Part shown: positions 1 through 5,596 of the stretch, piece by piece
How positions within the stretch are numbered: the first letter of the stretch is position 1
Layout: the number at the start of each line of letters is the position of its first letter
NCBI GenBank assembly: GCA_024654345.1
Contig: JANLIN010000023.1
Location: forward strand, 1-6,890
Direction: 5' to 3'
Source: Candidatus Komeilibacteria bacterium
Lineage (GTDB): Bacteria; Patescibacteriota; Patescibacteriia; UBA1558
Length of the DNA stretch: 6,890 bases
Position numbers and translations under genes: made by a program
Notes under the pieces: generated by a model
Told to the model about the DNA's origin: nothing
What the model saw: the letters and a program-made list of their open reading frames with translations, nothing else
Databases searched by the model: none

Positions 1-2
1 TT

Positions 3-350
3 GAAGAAGAATTTACAAAGACTTACCTGAATGCTGACTCCATTTTCACCGACCGTGACCTGCAATGGGAACTGACCGAGCTAAAAAAACAGTTCAACCC
101 CACAGGATATTTCAAAAAAACAAGGCAGCCCGCGGATGAGCTTTTAGAAGACTGGGTTAAACGCAAATTTGCTGAGTATGCCGTTCAAGGAAAATGGATA
201 TATGACTACCGACCGAATACACTACTGATCCAAAACGAAACACCCACTGATTTACGGTCCGCGATGTATCAACCACTTATTAATTCTAAATATGGAAATT
301 ATTTACCGCTTGTTTATTTCAGCGGTATTAATAACGAGGAATATTTTTAA
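3..350 (+). CDS. C-terminal part of an unrecognised protein (5' end off window)
   Basis: An open frame enters from the left edge and ends at TAA 348-350, giving about 115 residues. The composition is that of a real soluble protein: charged N-terminal half (EEEFTKTYLNADSIF..., LTELKKQFNP), then a Trp/Tyr-rich stretch (GKWIYDYRPNTLLIQNE) and the ending YFSGINNEEYF. No domain is recognised. The next gene starts 33 bases downstream on the same strand with its own Shine-Dalgarno, and no terminator is seen between them, so the two probably share a transcript. Its start and full length cannot be known from this window. Confidence 0.75.
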   Translation, partial: EEEFTKTYLNADSIFTDRDLQWELTELKKQFNPTGYFKKTRQPADELLEDWVKRKFAEYAVQGKWIYDYRPNTLLIQNETPTDLRSAMYQPLINSKYGNYLPLVYFSGINNEEYF

Positions 351-370
351 CCATCGTACATTCACAAATA

Positions 371-377
371 AAAGGAG
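371..377 (+). promoter_or_regulatory. Shine-Dalgarno of the 267-residue gene
   Basis: AAAGGAG lies six bases before the ATG at 384 and fixes that start. Confidence 0.8.
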
Positions 378-383
378 TAGGTA

Positions 384-1187
384 ATGATCAAAACATATGG
401 AATACTACTGAACTATGAGCAAGAGACAGCATTTCTAGACAAGAAAAAACTGTCTAACACACTGGAACAGATATGGAAATCAAAAACAAGTCCCAATTCA
501 AAGCCCATCTTACCAATTGTGTTCTTCACCTGTCTGACCGCTAGCGGTAAGGGAGAAAAATTGAATGAAGATTTTTTTTCCACCCTTTTTTTCCATTGTT
601 CTGGTGATAAAAGAAGTAGTAAGTATAAAAGGGTGCTGTCACTGGTCAAGGATTTGACCGATTGTCAGGAATTTCAACCGAGGGTCTTCCCAATTCTGGC
701 CGATACCGAACCTCGCCGAACTTGGGGATGGAATGTATCCCAATCAGATATCACTTTCCTATGTCGCCGGATGACTAAAAAAGCGGCTATGGCCTTACCG
801 CCCGAATGGGTTGTTACCCTCTGGTCAGAAATAGAGGAACGCCTGGATAACGGTTGGGGGTCTTATTTAGCTCTACCGGCCAAAAATAGTGCCTCTAACT
901 ACTTGAGGGAACTAGAGGAGGCTTACAGACCCGGCAAACATCGTTTGCTGATTGAACAGGAAAGAAAATACTTTACCCAACAAAAGGAGTACAATTTTGC
1001 TTTTGACCCCAATGGACTGGCTATCCGGAGGGTAGCCGCTTATGCCCATGAAGCTAAATTGTTATGTTGCTACTTTGGTCCCGCCATACTCCTACAAGAT
1101 GACTTCCCCGTCAAACAGAAGGATAAGCTATACCGACCCGAATTGGGCGAGTATAGCCCCACGATAATTCATCCATTCACTCACTAA
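384..1187 (+). CDS. Unrecognised 267-residue protein
   Basis: A soluble protein of 267 residues that I cannot assign to a family. It opens with a strand-like segment (KTYGILLNYEQ) and has a hydrophobic strand at about 42-50 (ILPIVFFTC) followed by a small Ser/Gly-rich loop. At 104-116 it has ILADTEPRRTWGW, in which D107, E109, R111-R112 and W114/W116 look like conserved, possibly functional residues. A helical Trp/Glu-rich region covers 140-155. The C-terminus (230-267) ends in ILLQDDFP, then YRPELGEYSP and IIHPFTH. There is no signal peptide or membrane segment. An AAAGGAG site supports the start. It follows the partial gene on the same strand by 33 bases. The function is unknown; Rossmann-like and nucleotidyltransferase-like readings were considered, but no motif settles it. 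Confidence 0.85.
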   Translation: MIKTYGILLNYEQETAFLDKKKLSNTLEQIWKSKTSPNSKPILPIVFFTCLTASGKGEKLNEDFFSTLFFHCSGDKRSSKYKRVLSLVKDLTDCQEFQPRVFPILADTEPRRTWGWNVSQSDITFLCRRMTKKAAMALPPEWVVTLWSEIEERLDNGWGSYLALPAKNSASNYLRELEEAYRPGKHRLLIEQERKYFTQQKEYNFAFDPNGLAIRRVAAYAHEAKLLCCYFGPAILLQDDFPVKQKDKLYRPELGEYSPTIIHPFTH

Positions 1188-1191
1188 AGAC

Positions 1192-1293
1192 AAGGAGGCG
1201 CAAATGTATCCACACCCTCTTCACCGAGCCTGTGGTGGCCTGCCCTATCATATCCCAAACAAAAAACCACTGATTAAATCAGTGGTTTTTTTT
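1192..1293 (+). other. Strong Shine-Dalgarno and ATG running into a terminator without a stop
   Basis: Sixteen bases after the 267-residue gene stops there is AAGGAGG (1192-1198) and, five bases later, ATG at 1204. The frame reads MYPHPLHRACGGLPYHIPN and then enters the terminator hairpin at 1261-1291 without meeting a stop; on paper it stays open to 1491. Beyond 1303 it is antisense to the cupredoxin gene, so the long version is not credible. A transcript ending at the T-tract would be a non-stop mRNA. It may be the remnant of a third gene of this unit lost by deletion, or a deliberate non-stop leader. No family is recognised. Confidence 0.45.
1261..1293. terminator. Bidirectional intrinsic terminator between convergent genes
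   Basis: A 14-bp perfect stem, AAAAAACCACTGAT at 1261-1274 paired with 1278-1291, closes a 3-base loop and is flanked by A and T tracts that make it work on either strand. It ends the plus-strand unit from the left, and on the minus strand it lies just after the stop of the cupredoxin gene. Confidence 0.9.
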
Positions 1294-1302
1294 CGAAACG
1301 TT

Positions 1303-2085
1303 TTACTCATTGACAATCAAAGTACCAACCATCCCCAAAGCACGATGATTGCCGACACTGCAATAGTACGTGAAGCTACCGGCTTCATCCGCCACAAACT
1401 CGACCGACGTGGTTTCACCTACCCCCACCTGACCGGTGGCGGCGTCAAACCCTTCCACCGTCCAATCATGAAAGCCCTGGTCAACCCGTAGATTAATGCG
1501 TACCCGATCACCCTTGTTAACGGTTATTTGCTGCTGATCATATTTAAAGCTGGTGGCCACCAGTGAGAATTCTTTTATTTCCGTACCACTCATGCTATCT
1601 TCTTCCAGCTGTAGCTTTATAACCGTCATGACGGTCGCATTATTTACAGCGACCGGAATATCATCCGTATCCGGCTCAAAGGTCCCTTTGACACCGGCAT
1701 CGACATGCAACATCACCACCAATTCCTCACCGGCCTCAGCGGTGTTGATGGATACACTAACATCTTCATTTGTACCGGCCATAATCGGTGCAAAACCAAG
1801 AATACGCCCAACTTGTCCATTATTGGAAGCGTGCACTACCGCCCAGCCATCTTCGTAGGCTATCACTCTGGCCACAGTCACGATGTTATCATTATTGACT
1901 GTCTGATCCGTTGCCTCAATGGTGGCGGCCGCTCCGTCTGAAAACTCATTATTGAGCATAAAATCGTTGTCTTCCAACCCGTCACTGGTCAAAATAATCC
2001 CAATTAAAATTATGACAATGGCCACTGCCACTACCGTCAATATCAGGGCCGTGGAAACTCCCGGTCGTTCGCGAAGATTGAACAT
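1303..2085 (-). CDS. Membrane-anchored halocyanin-like cupredoxin with a DUF7282-like domain
   Basis: A predicted extracytoplasmic blue-copper protein of 260 residues. Residues 11-32 form one N-terminal transmembrane anchor after a short charged segment. Residues about 66-158 resemble the DUF7282 beta domain of haloarchaeal surface proteins, with the GWAVVHASNNGQVG and MLHVDAGVKGTFE motifs and a DIPV segment. Residues about 172-259 are a plastocyanin-like domain with a complete type 1 copper site: H206 in FHDW, then C242, H247 and M252 in C-x4-H-x4-M. The family carries electrons or binds copper outside the membrane; the electron partner is not visible here. The gene is single and ends at a terminator. 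Its ATG at 2085 lacks a Shine-Dalgarno. The copper domain is certain; the DUF7282 assignment is by motif memory. Confidence 0.92.
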   Translation of the reverse strand: MFNLRERPGVSTALILTVVAVAIVIILIGIILTSDGLEDNDFMLNNEFSDGAAATIEATDQTVNNDNIVTVARVIAYEDGWAVVHASNNGQVGRILGFAPIMAGTNEDVSVSINTAEAGEELVVMLHVDAGVKGTFEPDTDDIPVAVNNATVMTVIKLQLEEDSMSGTEIKEFSLVATSFKYDQQQITVNKGDRVRINLRVDQGFHDWTVEGFDAATGQVGVGETTSVEFVADEAGSFTYYCSVGNHRALGMVGTLIVNE

Positions 2086-2225
2086 AGTGTTTTATGATAA
2101 TAATTAACTGAAAATAGTTTATTACTCTAATATTAATAAATTATTAATATGTAATTTATATATTACTACCACTGGCTTTCATCTACAAGATCTTGAGCAA
2201 CCATTAAATATTAATATTTATTCAT
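2086..2225. promoter_or_regulatory. Very AT-rich divergent promoter region, cupredoxin and yggT
   Basis: This 140-base gap separates divergent starts and is strongly AT-rich at 2100-2165. On the minus strand, TATTAT (2097-2102) or TATCAT (2094-2099) lies 11 or 8 bases before the cupredoxin ATG. On the plus strand, TTGAGC (2193-2198) and TATTTA (2215-2220), 16 bases apart, precede yggT, with the -10 box only five bases before ATG 2226. Neither start has a Shine-Dalgarno, so both messages may be leaderless. These boxes are read by eye in AT-rich sequence and are tentative. Confidence 0.45.
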
Positions 2226-2534
2226 ATGACAAAAATTGCCTCTGTTCTATTAGCCGTCATCAATGTTATCTTCGGTGTCATTGAGATCCTCATTGGTCTG
2301 CGCATTATCCTCAAGCTCTTTGGCGCCTCTACCGGCGCCGGCTTTGTGCAGTGGGTATATGAAACGACTCAACCCCTGCTGACTCCTTTTTTGGGGATGT
2401 TCCCCTCCCCGCGACTGGAAGGTGGCTTTGTACTGGAATTTTCCGCTCTCTTTGCCCTCATTGTTTACGGTTTACTGGCTTACCTGTTGTCGGAGATTAT
2501 TCGTTACATAGATAACGCCTCCCGTCGTGACTAA
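2226..2534 (+). CDS. yggT: YggT-family membrane protein
   Basis: A 102-residue integral membrane protein with two long hydrophobic segments, about 4-32 and 69-92. Between them is the family signature: GAGFVQWVYETTQPLLTPF, then a FPSP turn, followed by the GGFVLEFSALFALIVY start of the second segment. YggT proteins occur in most bacteria; their role is poorly defined and has been linked to osmotic tolerance and to cell-division or membrane organisation. The length is normal for a single-repeat YggT. There is no Shine-Dalgarno before the ATG, but no better internal start exists because the first membrane segment begins at once. The stop overlaps that of the convergent DoxX-like gene by four bases. 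The short charged C-terminal tail (NASRRD) should be cytoplasmic. Confidence 0.88.
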   Translation: MTKIASVLLAVINVIFGVIEILIGLRIILKLFGASTGAGFVQWVYETTQPLLTPFLGMFPSPRLEGGFVLEFSALFALIVYGLLAYLLSEIIRYIDNASRRD

Positions 2535-2923
2535 ATACGCCTGATGCTTCTTACTATCTCCCCTAACTGTGCCAAAATGATCGCGCCGGCTGATAATATG
2601 AACTGTCGCAACACTAGATCGGCATAACCGCCTAGTAGAATTAAATTAAAAGCTACCAACAAAAACCAAACGGCGGCGATATTCCCGCCGATTTTGGTTT
2701 GGCCAATCAATATCAAAATGCCCGCTACTATCTCAATCACCGCCACCAATGTCAAAGCGGAGACTGTTGTTTCGACAATACTTAAACTCAAAGGACTTAA
2801 ATATTTTTGCCAGTCAGTCAATAAACCCAGCCATTTATCCACTCCCAACCAGAGAAGTGCGAATCCAAAAACAAGTCGCAACAGGTTATGCAAAACAATT
2901 ACTTTTTTTTGCAGTGGTGTCAT
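2531..2923 (-). CDS. DoxX-like four-helix membrane protein
   Basis: A 130-residue protein with four hydrophobic segments, about 9-27, 50-73, 82-99 and 104-122. After the first helix comes GVDKWLGLLTDWQKYLSP, which matches the arginine/GxDK...W..YLSP pattern of DoxX-like proteins (R16 in the first helix, D29-K30 after it). Members are small membrane proteins linked to quinone, thiosulfate or redox functions, often with no defined substrate. No partner gene beside it sharpens this. The ATG at 2923 has no Shine-Dalgarno; a TATATT box ends seven bases upstream, which suggests a leaderless message. It converges on yggT, the stop codons sharing CTAA at 2531-2534, with no terminator between. Confidence 0.75.
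   Translation of the reverse strand: MTPLQKKVIVLHNLLRLVFGFALLWLGVDKWLGLLTDWQKYLSPLSLSIVETTVSALTLVAVIEIVAGILILIGQTKIGGNIAAVWFLLVAFNLILLGGYADLVLRQFILSAGAIILAQLGEIVRSIRRI
2663..2700. repeat. Strong inverted repeat inside the DoxX-like gene
   Basis: AAACCAAACGGCGG (2663-2676) pairs with CCGCCG (2685-2690) and TTTGGTTT (2693-2700) across an 8-base loop, with a two-base bulge at 2691-2692. On the plus strand it is G/C-rich and followed by T-rich sequence, so it could slow or stop the yggT transcript about 150 bases past its stop. It lies in the coding sequence for residues about 75-87 of the DoxX-like protein, so it may also be a coding coincidence. Confidence 0.4.
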
Positions 2924-2930
2924 GTATATT

Positions 2931-2936
2931 AATATA
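2931..2936 (-). promoter_or_regulatory. -10-like box for the DoxX-like gene
   Basis: TATATT on the minus strand ends seven bases before the ATG at 2923, placing a start of transcription at or next to the start codon. No convincing -35 element is seen. Confidence 0.35.
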
Positions 2937-2972
2937 GTCCACTACTGTTAGAATAAACTTAACCACTGGTGA

Positions 2973-3015
2973 GTCGCGGCGACAATTTGCCTTAAATAAG
3001 TCAACATGATAACAT
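2973..3015 (+). promoter_or_regulatory. Candidate promoter with an adjoining palindrome
   Basis: TTGCCT (2987-2992) and TAACAT (3010-3015), separated by 17 bases, form a moderate sigma70-type promoter for the 165-residue gene. Just upstream is GTCGCGGCGAC (2973-2983), an 11-base palindrome around one central base. It is conspicuously G/C-rich in AT-rich surroundings and could be an operator half-buried against the -35. Both are inferences from sequence alone. Confidence 0.4.
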
Positions 3016-3037
3016 TTAATCTGTTCTTAAATAACAA

Positions 3038-3043
3038 TAAGGA
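3038..3043 (+). promoter_or_regulatory. Shine-Dalgarno before tandem ATG codons
   Basis: TAAGGA lies five bases before ATG 3049 and eight before the adjacent ATG 3052. The second spacing is closer to ideal, so initiation may use either codon. Confidence 0.6.
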
Positions 3044-3048
3044 TATAT

Positions 3049-3546
3049 ATGATGATTAAAGAAAAAAATGATGGTGCCAGCGTTTCTAAACAGGAAACTG
3101 ATTTATTGCGTACCAATGGAATTAATCCTGAGACTTACGAAAAATATGTTGATGTCTTTCAGGCAATTGATATGCCCCTGGTAAATTCTCTGCCGGATTG
3201 GGATTCGATGTTTGTGCAAAACACTGTCTCGCCAGAAGAGGAATACAAACACTTTCTGCCCGTAGCAGAAAGATACCTGTCGATAGATGATAGTATCTTG
3301 AGCGAAGAGACCGGTCGAGATATCGTCATCAAAGTCAAAGCCCTACTGAAAAGACTTTTTTTTCAGATGGAAAAATATTTGTTTTATGAGGCGGAGAAGA
3401 GACCAGTAGACGCCAAGGCAAGCGCGCAGGCACTTAAAATTGTACTCGGCGATATCCTTACTGAAACAAAAAAATTCAATCAGTTGCCAGCCTACCAGGC
3501 CTATCGGCTGCACTGGAAATATAAAAAGAATATCTCGAGAAACTAA
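3049..3546 (+). CDS. Small soluble hypothetical protein, mainly helical
   Basis: A 165-residue protein with no signal peptide or membrane segment and no family I recognise. It is charged and rich in predicted helix. Residues 12-45 form a leading helical region, 48-58 a Trp-containing turn (LPDWDSMF), and 60-78 another helix. Residues 86-118 form a long amphipathic segment (IVIKVKALLKRLFFQMEKYL), and a lysine-rich C-terminus ends in LHWKYKKNISRN. The long amphipathic helix and basic tail could suit protein or nucleic-acid contact, but that is only a guess. Two ATG codons stand in tandem at 3049 and 3052 behind TAAGGA. The gene has its own candidate promoter and ends directly at a terminator, so it is probably monocistronic. 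Confidence 0.75.
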   Translation: MMIKEKNDGASVSKQETDLLRTNGINPETYEKYVDVFQAIDMPLVNSLPDWDSMFVQNTVSPEEEYKHFLPVAERYLSIDDSILSEETGRDIVIKVKALLKRLFFQMEKYLFYEAEKRPVDAKASAQALKIVLGDILTETKKFNQLPAYQAYRLHWKYKKNISRN

Positions 3547-3580
3547 AAAAGACTTTCGCAAAAAACAGAAAGTCTTTTTT
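3545..3580. terminator. Bidirectional intrinsic terminator
   Basis: GACTTTC (3551-3557) pairs with GAAAGTC (3568-3574) around a 10-base loop; A-tract 3545-3550 and T-tract 3575-3580 extend the stem and make it symmetrical. It overlaps the last codon of the 165-residue gene and also lies about 30 bases past the stop of the minus-strand amidohydrolase, so it can serve both. Confidence 0.9.
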
Positions 3581-3610
3581 CATTTTTGAGACCCGCTTTC
3601 GTGACAGTTA

Positions 3611-4405
3611 TCATGCTAGTGTTTTCTTGCGCGCCTGAAAACCCATGATATCTCGGTAAGAGGTGGGGCCAAACAGCACCGGATAAAAATTATCCTGGGA
3701 GCGAATGGCTTCCCTTCCGACCCAGCCCAGTATTTCCCCTTTTCTAATCAGTTGAAAATTCCTGATGCTTTTTTTCATGCGAAATCCGGTCGGTCGCGGA
3801 CGTGTCCCAAACACGCGATAATAATCAGTGGCTCGGCGTCGATTCAGCCTCCGCCTATTTATCATCTTATTAGCCGCTAGGAATTTAAAAATAGCCGACA
3901 ATGTTTTCTGATAGGTATAATGGGAGTTATGACGACCATACTCTAGACTGATGGCGGCGGTGTGATGATTTATCAAAGCACCGTCACCGATTCCGGGTGG
4001 CATCACTACCACCCGACGTGGATTTATACCACTTATCAATCGGCGCACTCCTGGGGTTTGCTTTTTGATAATCATTACGTCAGTAGTATTACTTGTCGTC
4101 GAGTGAATATCAATGACGTAATCAGCCCCCTTGATCAGTTGAAAAATTTCTTGAGCGCGTCGCTGCTCTGCGGAACCACGGATATTTCCCGGGAAGATCC
4201 GGTTCAAATCATGTTTGATAAAACGCCGCTTCTGCTTCAAGGCTTTCGGATTACCGATGATGGTAATCAAAGTGCCTCGTTCCAATTCCAAATCCCGCAG
4301 ACGCCGTACTATTGCCTCTCCTACCGGTTCGTCCCCGTGCAGACCTCCCACCACGGCGATAAAAGGCCTACCATGGCCCTGTATTTTGTCAGCTATTATT
4401 TTCAT
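3611..4405 (-). CDS. AstE/ASPA-family zinc amidohydrolase (M14-like)
   Basis: A 264-residue cytoplasmic enzyme of the succinylglutamate desuccinylase/aspartoacylase family, which hydrolyses N-acyl amino acids. Counting from ATG 4405, the zinc ligands are H23 and E26 in GGLHGDEP and H101 in DIHSTTSN. The substrate-binding DLNRIFPG motif has N68-R69, and the catalytic glutamate is E155 in SLEYG. Residues about 205-264 match the C-terminal beta domain (KKSIRNF...IRKGEILGWV...VLFGP). The upstream GTG at 4441 would add 12 residues but lies inside the terminator hairpin of the preceding gene, and MKIIADKIQG is a natural start, so ATG 4405 is preferred. No Shine-Dalgarno is visible. The exact substrate is unknown; desuccinylation, deacetylation or peptide trimming are all possible. 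Confidence 0.88.
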   Translation of the reverse strand: MKIIADKIQGHGRPFIAVVGGLHGDEPVGEAIVRRLRDLELERGTLITIIGNPKALKQKRRFIKHDLNRIFPGNIRGSAEQRRAQEIFQLIKGADYVIDIHSTTSNTTDVMIIKKQTPGVRRLISGINPRRVVVMPPGIGDGALINHHTAAISLEYGRHNSHYTYQKTLSAIFKFLAANKMINRRRLNRRRATDYYRVFGTRPRPTGFRMKKSIRNFQLIRKGEILGWVGREAIRSQDNFYPVLFGPTSYRDIMGFQARKKTLA

Positions 4406-4430
4406 ACTGAAATGGTACAATAGGTGAAAT

Positions 4431-4457
4431 AAAAAAGCCACTATTTAAAGCGGCTTT
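4431..4457 (-). terminator. Intrinsic terminator after the ligase gene
   Basis: On the minus strand AAAGCCGCT pairs with AGTGGCTTT (4449-4457 with 4434-4442) through nine pairs, one a G-U wobble that exists only in this direction, around a 6-base loop; a T-run follows. It separates the ligase from the amidohydrolase, so the latter probably has its own promoter or depends on readthrough. Confidence 0.85.
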
Positions 4458-4464
4458 CTTTTTT

Positions 4465-5223
4465 TTAGGCCATAGCAGTGGCTTTGCAAACGTCGTGAAC
4501 AACCTCTAGCGTCGCCTCAATCATTCGAGAAATTCTGTTTAGATCATCGGTTGAGCCAAACATTCGGAATTCGACAGTCTTTGTCACCGGCTTATATCGC
4601 ACCATATCCCACACATTACGTTCTCCCTTTTTCCCCTTAATATAAGTTAGGATTTCGGCCAAGTTATTGAACAAGGGGGGTTCCCCGTTTACTTCAGCCA
4701 TTATCCGATAAGCTTGAAGGCGTTTACCATCTGAAAAATCTCCTTTTTCAGCCAGAATATCAATCACGTCCTGACGACAATAATTCAACAATCTGACTAT
4801 CTCATCTGCGCTGAGATTGCCCACATGTACATGAATGGCGGCGACCTGAGAAGCGGCTACTCTCCGTTCAGGCGTAAGTATTTCCCATATTTCTTTATGT
4901 CTTTTGTCAATGGGATTTACAATCAATTCACCCAGTTCCTCTTCAGTGACATAGTCGGCAGCCAGCAAACTAATCCCCCTGGCGTCGCAAACCGAAGCTA
5001 TTATCCTGTCATTTATCTCCAACTGAGCAAGAGCGCCTTCAACAGTCATACGCGGCATAGTTCTATCTTCAAGTTGCCCGGCAAACAGTTCATAACCAAA
5101 TCTCTTAAAGCCTCCTTCATCCTTTGTGCCAGCCTCCAAGAAGGGTAAGATATGACCAATCAAGGGCTGTATCTTGCCGGCACAAATGATAAATCTCTCG
5201 CGTTCAATACCTATAGATCTCAT
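4465..5223 (-). CDS. Short GCS2-family carboxylate-amine ligase, T-box controlled
   Basis: A 252-residue protein of the glutamate-cysteine ligase 2 (YbdK-like) group, which uses ATP to join a carboxylate to an amine through an acyl phosphate. The visible signature is SIGIERERF at 3-11 (E7 and E9, metal/ATP site), YELFAGQLEDRT at 44-55 (E45, Q50, E52), AIHVHVG at 129-135 (H131 and H133), GEPPLF at 180-185, and R209 with VEFR at 217-220 (E218, R220). Typical members have about 370 residues. Here the segment between the HVHVG and GEPPLF motifs lacks the usual SPF...G..S.R stretch, and the C-terminal region is short. ATG 5223 has a GGAGG site five bases upstream and follows a T-box leader with a UGG specifier, so expression should rise when charged tRNA-Trp is scarce. 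The substrates are unknown. Confidence 0.85.
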   Translation of the reverse strand: MRSIGIERERFIICAGKIQPLIGHILPFLEAGTKDEGGFKRFGYELFAGQLEDRTMPRMTVEGALAQLEINDRIIASVCDARGISLLAADYVTEEELGELIVNPIDKRHKEIWEILTPERRVAASQVAAIHVHVGNLSADEIVRLLNYCRQDVIDILAEKGDFSDGKRLQAYRIMAEVNGEPPLFNNLAEILTYIKGKKGERNVWDMVRYKPVTKTVEFRMFGSTDDLNRISRMIEATLEVVHDVCKATAMA

Positions 5224-5228
5224 TTAAT

Positions 5229-5233
5229 CCTCC
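5229..5233 (-). promoter_or_regulatory. Shine-Dalgarno of the ligase gene
   Basis: GGAGG on the minus strand, five bases before ATG 5223 and 16 bases past the end of the leader terminator's T-run. The ribosome site lies outside the terminator hairpin, so control is at transcription rather than by site masking. Confidence 0.85.
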
Positions 5234-5249
5234 GATTTGTTAAATAACT

Positions 5250-5303
5250 AAAAAACTCTCTTCCTTTATCGCACAATGAATTGCGCTACAAAGGACGAGA
5301 GTT
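5250..5303 (-). terminator. T-box regulated terminator
   Basis: On the minus strand the arm from AACTCTC (5297-5303) through TCCTTT to GCGCAA (5281-5286) pairs almost continuously with TTGTGC, AAAGGA and GAGAGTT (5254-5276). The stem is about 23 pairs with two mismatches and a TTCA loop, followed by six Ts to 5250. Its 5' arm contains CGTCCTTT, which is also needed by the antiterminator, so the two structures exclude each other. Confidence 0.93.
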
Positions 5304-5577
5304 CTTATGGGGTAAGAACACACGCGGTACCACCTTTGCTTATCGAGTAAGACTCGATCAGAGTCAGACTCGACATCTTTCAAGCGCTCTAAAATAGAAA
5401 CGCCTTATCCTATGATTACGGAGGAAGCCGGCCGTTGACAGCTAAGCCGCGGGCATCTCGCCGAGTCCATTCATCATTATCCCCGTTGTCGAAATTCACA
5501 CCAACCCTGAAGGGTTATTTCGACTCTCTGAAACGGTTGTATAAAGACTACTACTCTCGGGTCATTGATTTTGATGC
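5250..5577 (-). promoter_or_regulatory. Tryptophan-type T-box riboswitch leader
   Basis: The full architecture is readable on the minus strand. The Stem I base is GCATC (5573-5577) with GATGC (5453-5457), followed by a kink-turn-like AATGA, CCGAG (5556-5560) with CTCGG (5461-5465), and a loop-E AGTA (5549-5552). Helix GTCTTTAT (5541-5548) pairs with ATAATGAT (5473-5480) with one U-U mismatch. GAA then leads to the specifier TGG (5467-5469) and a following A. The distal part has AGAGAG (5524-5529) and GGTTGGTG, closed by GTCGAAAT/ATTTCGAC. Stem III is probably ATCGAGT/ACTCGAT (5342-5358). The T-box AAAGGTGGTACCGCG (5323-5337) carries the UGGU bulge for the tRNA end. Uncharged tRNA-Trp should stabilise AAAGG/CCTTT pairing and prevent termination. 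The specifier register follows the canonical GAA-NNN-A layout. Confidence 0.95.
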
Positions 5578-5596
5578 ATAACAATGATCTATCTGT

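Noticed and set aside
413..649. Minus-strand frame inside the 267-residue gene
   Set aside because: Antisense shadow with low-complexity content and no ribosome site; the plus-strand gene has a good one.
1204..1491. 95-residue frame on the plus strand as a full gene
   Set aside because: It crosses a strong terminator and then reads antisense to the cupredoxin gene; only its first 19 or so codons are worth noting.
1553..2107. Several plus-strand frames opposite the cupredoxin gene
   Set aside because: Ser/Thr-rich shadows of a gene whose copper site and domain motifs are clear on the minus strand.
3962..4427. Plus-strand frames opposite the amidohydrolase
   Set aside because: They are antisense to zinc-site and substrate-binding motifs of a recognised enzyme and have no ribosome site.
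4825..5148. Plus-strand frame opposite the ligase
   Set aside because: It is antisense to the YELFAGQLEDRT and HVHVG regions of a recognised enzyme and has no family features.
5467..5470. Reading the T-box specifier as AUG (Met)
   Set aside because: It would fit the UGGU bulge, but the spacing between helix, GAA and the following A matches the canonical layout only with UGG; kept as a caveat.
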